Part shown: in pieces, positions 16,204-20,524 of the stretch
Numbering within the stretch: position 1 is the stretch's first letter
Layout: every line of letters starts with the position of its first letter
Assembly (NCBI GenBank): GCA_964584325.1
Contig: CAZOZP010000058.1
Coordinates: forward strand, 1 to 20,524
DNA: 20,524 nt
DNA from: CAZOZP01 sp964584325
GTDB lineage: Bacteria > Bacteroidota > Ignavibacteria > Ignavibacteriales > Melioribacteraceae
Reading direction: 5' to 3'
The notes under the pieces: model-generated
Database searches by the model: none
What the model was told of the DNA's origin: nothing
Seen by the model: the letters and a program-made list of their open reading frames with translations, nothing else
Position numbers and translations under genes: made by a program

Positions 16204-16233
16204 GGTGACTGCTATATTGTTAAAAGATGAACC

Positions 16234-16265
16234 TAAACTTAATTGAATAAATGAATAAAATCAAA
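16234..16265 (-). promoter_or_regulatory. Candidate Bacteroidota-type promoter of the glycan operon
   Basis: On the minus strand TTTG (16265-16262) is followed after 20 nt by TAAGTTTA (16241-16234), seven of eight matches to TAnnTTTG at the standard 19-21 nt spacing. It sits between the terminator of the preceding unit and the first glycosyltransferase, which would leave a leader of about 20-25 nt. Position and spacing support it; no experimental start is known. Confidence 0.45.
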
Positions 16266-16300
16266 CAAGAAGTTATATGGTTGGTGAGCTTGTGATTTAT

Positions 16301-16348
16301 AAAAGGACCCCGGCAATTATCATATCAGACTGAGAACTGCCGGAGTCC
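16301..16348 (-). terminator. Intrinsic terminator after the 118-aa gene
   Basis: Minus-strand arms GGACTCCGGCAGTT (16348-16335) and AATTGCCGGGGTCC (16318-16305) pair over 14 bp with only two G-U wobbles, which become mismatches if read on the plus strand. The hairpin is followed by TTTTAT. It begins 8 nt past the stop codon of the 118-aa gene and separates that unit from the glycan operon. Confidence 0.85.
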
Positions 16349-16356
16349 GGTTTCCC

Positions 16357-16713
16357 CTACTTAAAATAGAATTCGTAAGTATGAAGTATATCATCAATAA
16401 ATTCTTCAACTTCAACTTCAACTTCGCCTATGGATACAACCCAGCTTGCTTCACGCCGAATTAACTTAAACCCTTTTTCGGCCCTGGCAACTTGTGTGCA
16501 GAGAGAAAGGCTCACATTTTGGCTTAGTCTTTTTTCGAATCTTGCAACAACTGCGTTTTTATCGATTGGCCAGTTTCTGAAAGCTTCTTTCAGATGGTTA
16601 GCCGTAAGAATGTAATTGTAGAGGTTATCCCCGTCAAGTACTTTCTTAATCCGATCGTGGTCACGGATAAGCTTTTCATAAATATTTCTTGGAAGTGAGA
16701 ATTCGTGTTCCAT
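16357..16713 (-). CDS. Small protein of unknown function (118 aa), next to ParA-fusion
   Basis: I do not recognise this family. The ORF is real: an AGGAG Shine-Dalgarno lies five bases before the ATG, and an intrinsic terminator begins 8 nt after its TAG. The first 65 or so residues look helical and charged ('IYEKLIRDHDRIKKVL', later 'VARFEKRLSQ'). The second half looks beta-rich ('KGFKLIRREASWVVSIG'), and it ends acidic with 'EVEVEVEEFIDDIL', encoded by three exact TTCAAC hexamers on the plus strand (16405-16422). There is no signal peptide or membrane helix. It follows the ParA-tail fusion by 64 nt and could be its partner, but nothing resembles ParB or another known ParA partner, so this is inference only. 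Confidence 0.8.
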   Translation of the reverse strand: MEHEFSLPRNIYEKLIRDHDRIKKVLDGDNLYNYILTANHLKEAFRNWPIDKNAVVARFEKRLSQNVSLSLCTQVARAEKGFKLIRREASWVVSIGEVEVEVEEFIDDILHTYEFYFK

Positions 16714-16718
16714 ATTTT

Positions 16719-16723
16719 CTCCT
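16719..16723 (-). promoter_or_regulatory. Strong Shine-Dalgarno (AGGAG) of the 118-aa gene
   Basis: AGGAG on the minus strand, five bases before the ATG at 16713-16711. It is the best ribosome site in the window and shows that this small ORF is translated separately from the gene before it. Confidence 0.75.
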
Positions 16724-16777
16724 GAAAATTATCTGACTTTATAATAACGATTCAAATAATAATTAACAACAATAAAA

Positions 16778-17875
16778 TTAGTCACGACTGCCGGCAAGTA
16801 TCATTTTTTTAGTTTCAAAAGTACCGTTTGTGCTTAGTCTTAAAACGTATAATCCGTTCTGTAAATTATTTTCAGGTGTCCATTCAATGCTGTATTTCCC
16901 GGGTTCAAGATTGCCGCTGAAAACAGTATCAACTTCTTCACGGTAGAGATTATAAACATTGAGTTTTACAATTCCCTCTTTTGAAAGATTAAATTTAACC
17001 GATGTTTTACCGGCAAAAGGATTCGGCTCATTTTGCAATAGTTCGGTATCGCCGGGAATAAGGAGTGAATATTTTTTAAGACTTTCGTTTCGCAGTTTTG
17101 CTACAAGCGGACATAAACTGTTTCTCTTTATTACTTCATCGGCAAGTCTGAAATATGACTGGGTGCCTTTGTTGTGCGGATCGCGCAAAACTGCGGGCAT
17201 ATTATAGAATGTAGATTCAGAAATGAACGAACTTTTGGGTATCCTGGTATAGAAAAGATATTTCTCAACGAATTTCTTTACAAAATCTTCGGTCATTTGT
17301 GAAGCTTTGGTGTTTTTTTCGAACATTGTTAAAAGGATACCTTCAATAGTAAGAGTTTTATTAAGTCCTTTTCTTACAATACTGATGTATTCAATAAGCT
17401 TATGCAATGCCTGTATGGAAAAATTTGCCGATTTAACCGGAATCAGCACTGAGTCTGAAGCCGCAAGTGCAAGGTTGGAGGCTCCTTTAAGATAGGGCGG
17501 ACAGTCGAGTATAATGAAATCGTAAGGTAAATATTCTTTTTTTAATGAATCTCTGAAAATTGAAATATTTACGGAAAGCCTCTGAAGCTGATCATCGTCT
17601 TCGGAATTTTTTATATTAATAGGAATATAATCCAGATGAGGAATTATTGTTTTATGTATGCAGTCTCTGATTTCAACTTGTCTTGCCAGTAAATTAATCA
17701 GACCATATTTAATTGATGACGGATCGAAGCCTAAAGAGATAGAACAAGTTCCTGCCGGATCCATATCAACAATCAGCACCTGTTTTTCCATTAGAGCCAG
17801 AGCTGCTGCAAGATTAACGGAGGTAGTTGTTTTGCCCACACCTCCTTTAGGAAGAATAACTGATATTATTTTCAA
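16778..17875 (-). CDS. ParA/MinD-type ATPase fused to a T9SS/FlgD-like C-terminal domain
   Basis: A 365-aa two-part protein. Residues 1-258 are a ParA-type P-loop ATPase: deviant Walker A 'PKGGVGKTTTSVNLA' with the signature lysine K10 and K15, Walker A' 'VLIVDMDPAGTCS' (33-45), Walker B-like 'FIILDCPPYL' (120-129), and a normal ParA end ('YFRLADEVIK'). After a short linker, residues 278-360 match the Por-secretion tail/FlgD-like pattern: 'LLQNEPNPFAGKTSVKFNLS', 'VKLNVYNL', 'LEPGKYSIEWTPENNLQNGL', 'YVLRLSTNGTFETKKMIL'. That tail normally ends proteins exported by type IX secretion, yet this protein has no signal peptide. The start is TTG; an in-frame TAA five codons upstream leaves no other usable start. 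It follows a strong hairpin and precedes the 118-aa gene. The cargo is unknown. Confidence 0.9.
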   Translation of the reverse strand: MKIISVILPKGGVGKTTTSVNLAAALALMEKQVLIVDMDPAGTCSISLGFDPSSIKYGLINLLARQVEIRDCIHKTIIPHLDYIPINIKNSEDDDQLQRLSVNISIFRDSLKKEYLPYDFIILDCPPYLKGASNLALAASDSVLIPVKSANFSIQALHKLIEYISIVRKGLNKTLTIEGILLTMFEKNTKASQMTEDFVKKFVEKYLFYTRIPKSSFISESTFYNMPAVLRDPHNKGTQSYFRLADEVIKRNSLCPLVAKLRNESLKKYSLLIPGDTELLQNEPNPFAGKTSVKFNLSKEGIVKLNVYNLYREEVDTVFSGNLEPGKYSIEWTPENNLQNGLYVLRLSTNGTFETKKMILAGSRD

Positions 17876-17899
17876 TTCTTTGTCGGTTTATTTAAGAAT

Positions 17900-17975
17900 C
17901 CGGAGGCTGCCGCAATTTAACTGCTTCTCAAACCGGGGAAGAGAGATGCAGGTAAATTGTTAGGACAGCCTCCGG
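17900..17975 (-). terminator. Long hairpin between hppA and the ParA-fusion gene (terminator or leader)
   Basis: Minus-strand outer arms CCGGAGGCTG (17975-17966) and CAGCCTCCGG (17909-17900) pair perfectly over 10 bp. Inside, CAATTTACCTGC (17959-17948) pairs with GCAGTTAAATTG (17924-17913) with one mismatch, and a 4-bp stem sits near the apex. It starts 8 nt after the hppA stop, as a terminator would, but the downstream tail ATTCTTAAATAA has no good T run. Only 24 nt separate it from the next gene's start. It may end hppA messages inefficiently, protect their 3' end, or act as the leader of the ParA-fusion gene. Confidence 0.6.
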
Positions 17976-17983
17976 TATTTACA

Positions 17984-20233
17984 TTAATATTTGCCCAAAA
18001 AACTAAATGCTACAGTAAGTCCGGCCATTACAATAGCTACCATGCTCATAAGTTTAATAAGAATATTGAGCGAAGGACCGGATGTATCTTTAAAAGGATC
18101 ACCAACGGTATCTCCGATTACTGTTGCTTTATGTGCATCAGAACCTTTACCGCCAAGATTTCCTTCTTCTACATATTTCTTTGCGTTATCCCAGGCTCCT
18201 CCGGCATTTGCCATAAATACTGCAAGTACAAAGCCGGTGCTTAAACTTCCTGCCAACAAACCAAGAACTCCCGGAACACCGAAAATTAAACCTGTTAATA
18301 TCGGAGCAATAATTGCAAGCAGAGAAGGAACTATCATTTCTCTTTGTGCGCCTTTGGTAGAAATTTCTACGCAGCGTGCATAATCAGGGTCAGCTTTCCC
18401 TTCCATAATTCCTGCTATCTCACGGAACTGGCGGCGAACTTCATCAACCATCTTTCCGGCTGCACGGCCTACTGCGTTCATTGTAAGTCCGCAGAAAAGG
18501 AAAGACATCATCGCACCAATAAAAATTCCTACAAGTACAACAGGATTAAGAAGGTGTACTTCATAGTAATTCATAAAATCCAATAAGTTGGCTTGTTCAA
18601 ATGTTTTAGGAACAGAAAGTCCGGAGAGATATGCTGCGAATTTGTTGTATTGTTCAGATACTCCGCCGGCTTTAACGGCAAATTCCTGTAAATGGTGGAG
18701 TCCGATTTTCAATTCTTCTATATAAGATGCCAAAAGTGCAAGAGCCGTAAGTGCTGCTGAACCGATTGCGAAGCCTTTACCGGTTGCCGCTGTTGTGTTT
18801 CCTAATGCATCAAGTGCATCTGTTCTTTTTCTGATTTCTTTGCCAAGTCCGCTCATTTCAGCATTACCGCCGGCATTATCTGCAATCGGACCGTAAGCAT
18901 CTGTTGCAAGAGTAATTCCGAGAGTTGAAAGCATACCTACAGCAGCAAGTCCGATTCCGTATAGTCCGTAAGGAATTTGAGACTGGTCGGTAAAACTTCC
19001 GCCCGAGAATAAAAATGAAAGTACTATTGCCACAACTACTGCTATAACAGGGATTGCAGTAGAAAGCATTCCCACACCAAGACCGGAAATAATAACTGTT
19101 GCAGGGCCTGTGTTCGAGCTTTCAGCAATTCTTTGTGTCGGTTTGTAGGAATGTGAAGTATAGTATTCTGTTGATTTTCCTATTACAAGTCCGGCAGCTA
19201 AGCCTACTATCATAGCTCCCCAGATACCGAAAGGATTATCAAATTCCATAACAGAAATTATGAAATATGACAGAACGGCAATACCTAGAGAACTGATATT
19301 AATTCCTTTGCTAAGAGCGGCAAGCAGTTCAAGCTGTGTAGCGTTTTCTTTTGTTTTTACAAGGTAAATTCCTAAAATTGAAAGGATAATTCCAACACCT
19401 GCAATCAACATAGGTGTTAATACGGCATTAAACTGCATCTGGTAACCTTCAGACAAATAAGCTGCAGCTCCAAGAGCAGCAGTGGCAAGAATCGAGCCGC
19501 AGTAGGATTCGTAAAGGTCAGCACCCATTCCGGCAACGTCGCCAACGTTATCGCCTACATTATCAGCAATGGTGGCCGGATTTCTTGGATCGTCTTCAGG
19601 TATTCCGGCTTCAACTTTTCCTACTAAGTCGCCGCCAACATCAGCGGCTTTAGTATATATTCCACCGCCTACTCTTGCGAATAATGCCTGTGTTGAAGCA
19701 CCCATACCGAAAGTAAGCATAACCAGTGTAATTGTTGTAAGTTTCTGAGCCTCGCTTAAATCAATTACATTATTCAAAATTATGAACCAGGCAGAAATGT
19801 CAAGAAGACCTAGGCCAACAACAACAAGTCCCATTACTGCACCGGATCTGAATGCAACTCTAAGACCTTTATTCAAAGATTCTCTGGCAGCATTGGCTGT
19901 TCGTGCGGAAGCATAAGTTGCTGTTTTCATTCCGAACCATCCTGCTAAACCGGAGAAAAATCCGCCGGTTAAAAATGCGAATGGAACCCATCCGTTCTGA
20001 AGACCGTTATAAGCCATAACTGAAAATAAAATTACCAATACAATAAATACAATACCGACAACTTTGTACTGCTGTTTCAGATAGGCTAATGCACCTACCC
20101 TCACATGCTGAGCAATTTTTTTCATTTTATCGGTACCTTCGTCTTCCTTCATCATCTGTTTGAAGAAAATCCAGGCAAAGAGCAGTGCCAGTGCTGAACT
20201 CACAGGCACAAACCAAAAGTAAGGATTCTGCAT
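17984..20233 (-). CDS. hppA: Membrane-bound ion-translocating pyrophosphatase
   Basis: A 749-aa polytopic inner-membrane enzyme that couples hydrolysis of pyrophosphate to outward pumping of H+ and/or Na+. The catalytic signature 'DLVGKVEAGIPEDDPRNPAT' with 'IADNVGDNVGD' is at 202-232, 'DAYGPIADNAGGNAEM' is at 445-460, and 'GDTVGDPFKDTSGPSLN' is at 708-723. These supply the Mg-pyrophosphate-binding aspartates. 'GNTTAATGKGFAIGSAAL' (478-495) has Ala at 482 and Gly at 485, where K+-independent enzymes carry Lys and Thr, so it belongs to the K+-dependent class by sequence. E242 in 'DLYESYCGS' is a conserved transport-region glutamate. Whether Na+ or H+ is pumped cannot be settled from these motifs. 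The start ATG has GGAG upstream (CGGAGATAAAAATG). It appears to be transcribed alone or with the ParA-fusion gene. Confidence 0.97.
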   Translation of the reverse strand: MQNPYFWFVPVSSALALLFAWIFFKQMMKEDEGTDKMKKIAQHVRVGALAYLKQQYKVVGIVFIVLVILFSVMAYNGLQNGWVPFAFLTGGFFSGLAGWFGMKTATYASARTANAARESLNKGLRVAFRSGAVMGLVVVGLGLLDISAWFIILNNVIDLSEAQKLTTITLVMLTFGMGASTQALFARVGGGIYTKAADVGGDLVGKVEAGIPEDDPRNPATIADNVGDNVGDVAGMGADLYESYCGSILATAALGAAAYLSEGYQMQFNAVLTPMLIAGVGIILSILGIYLVKTKENATQLELLAALSKGINISSLGIAVLSYFIISVMEFDNPFGIWGAMIVGLAAGLVIGKSTEYYTSHSYKPTQRIAESSNTGPATVIISGLGVGMLSTAIPVIAVVVAIVLSFLFSGGSFTDQSQIPYGLYGIGLAAVGMLSTLGITLATDAYGPIADNAGGNAEMSGLGKEIRKRTDALDALGNTTAATGKGFAIGSAALTALALLASYIEELKIGLHHLQEFAVKAGGVSEQYNKFAAYLSGLSVPKTFEQANLLDFMNYYEVHLLNPVVLVGIFIGAMMSFLFCGLTMNAVGRAAGKMVDEVRRQFREIAGIMEGKADPDYARCVEISTKGAQREMIVPSLLAIIAPILTGLIFGVPGVLGLLAGSLSTGFVLAVFMANAGGAWDNAKKYVEEGNLGGKGSDAHKATVIGDTVGDPFKDTSGPSLNILIKLMSMVAIVMAGLTVAFSFLGKY

Positions 20234-20469
20234 TTTTATCTCCGTTTGTTAGTAATGTTTAATCTCTGAGGCCGAAAACAGTAACAGTTTTAGTTTGCAA
20301 ATTACTACTAAACAGAAACATTATCAATTACTAATTAACAATTATTACAATTCCTTGAATTTATGGAATAATAATGCGTTATGAAACCGGAGGAAATACC
20401 TGCGGCCTTTAAATGCAGGCGTGAAACGAAATGAACACAGAGAGTCAGGAAATTTCATCTAACAACACA
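20234..20469. other. AT-rich region upstream of hppA, no gene seen
   Basis: No supported ORF. It presumably holds the hppA promoter, but I see no convincing TTTG/TAnnTTTG pair. Two short inverted repeats are present: CCTGC...GCAGG (around 20399-20419, 11-nt loop) and AATTCC...GGAATA (around 20350-20371). Both are too short to call as terminators. Confidence 0.5.
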
Positions 20470-20524
20470 GAAATGTAAAGTTCACGGACGGAAATGTAAA
20501 GTTCACGGACGGAAATATGAAGTT
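20470..20524. repeat. 21-bp tandem repeat running off the right edge
   Basis: Two identical 21-bp units (20470-20490 and 20491-20511), each beginning GAAATGTAAAG and ending TTCACGGACG. A third, imperfect unit (20512-20524, two differences) is cut by the window end. The unit length is a multiple of three, and several frames stay open through it on both strands, so it could be intergenic or the end of a repetitive coding region. The total copy number is not visible. Confidence 0.8.

Noticed and set aside
16714..16777. TTTG-N21-TAATTTTC promoter-like pair between the ParA-fusion and the 118-aa gene
   Set aside because: The implied transcript start would fall inside or after the AGGAG ribosome site of the 118-aa gene, leaving no usable leader, so co-transcription from upstream is more likely.
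16778..17875. ParA-tail fusion as an artefact of a frameshift joining two genes
   Set aside because: The frame is continuous through both domains with a normal linker, no stop or start pair is seen at the junction, and the domain limits match both families.
17991..18586. Plus-strand ORFs opposite the hppA C-terminal region
   Set aside because: They are antisense to conserved pyrophosphatase sequence, have no recognisable domain, and are explained by codon bias of hppA.
20470..20524. Right-edge tandem repeat as a CRISPR array
   Set aside because: Units are directly adjacent at 21 bp with no spacers between them, and no cas gene is in the window.
20445..20524. Minus-strand open frame ending at TGA 20447-20445 (VRELYIS repeats) as the 3' end of a gene
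   Set aside because: Only 26 codons are visible, all from or next to the tandem repeat, and other frames on both strands are equally open; not enough to call a partial gene.

Overview
The window is about 20.5 kb of AT-rich bacterial DNA. Every supported gene reads on the minus strand, so transcription runs from high to low coordinates. The organism is probably from the Ignavibacteria/Chlorobi-Bacteroidota side of the tree. Evidence: a near-complete Bat (aerotolerance) operon in Bacteroidota order, a Por-secretion-tail/FlgD-like C-terminal domain, Sec signals ending in A-Q, and TAnnTTTG-like promoter candidates. Shine-Dalgarno sites are still readable before several genes, which fits Ignavibacteria better than typical Bacteroidia. 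This placement is inference; no rRNA is present.

Layout in transcription order. (1) 20524-20234: upstream region, with a 21-bp tandem array running off the right edge. (2) 20233-17984: hppA, a membrane pyrophosphatase of the K+-dependent sequence type. (3) 17975-17900: a long, near-perfect hairpin between hppA and the next gene. (4) 17875-16778: a ParA/MinD-like ATPase fused to a T9SS/FlgD-type beta-sandwich tail, then an unrecognised 118-aa protein (16713-16357) closed by a clear intrinsic terminator. (5) 16203-6137: a surface-polysaccharide/glycoconjugate operon of eight genes: a GtrB/CsbB-like GT2, a GT4, a YfhO-like membrane protein, a Wzx-like flippase, a GT2-like transferase, a SAM methyltransferase, an FkbM methyltransferase and a second GT4. 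Many junctions are overlapping or abutting stop/start codons, and there is a candidate 11-codon leader ORF before the first GT4. (6) 5940-1: moxR, DUF58, a BatD-like membrane protein, batA, batB, batC and the first 140 codons of batD, cut by the left edge.

How the parts work together. The glycan operon has cytoplasmic transferases, a lipid-linked-sugar transporter, a polyprenyl-phosphate sugar synthase and a candidate extracytoplasmic GT-C enzyme. It could therefore build and decorate a lipid-linked glycan. The MoxR-Bat operon pairs an AAA+ ATPase with three VWA-type proteins, TPR/SH3-type scaffolding and BatD-type envelope proteins, an envelope-stress or assembly module of still unclear mechanism. 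The least explained piece is the ParA-tail fusion with its small partner, preceded by the strong hairpin.
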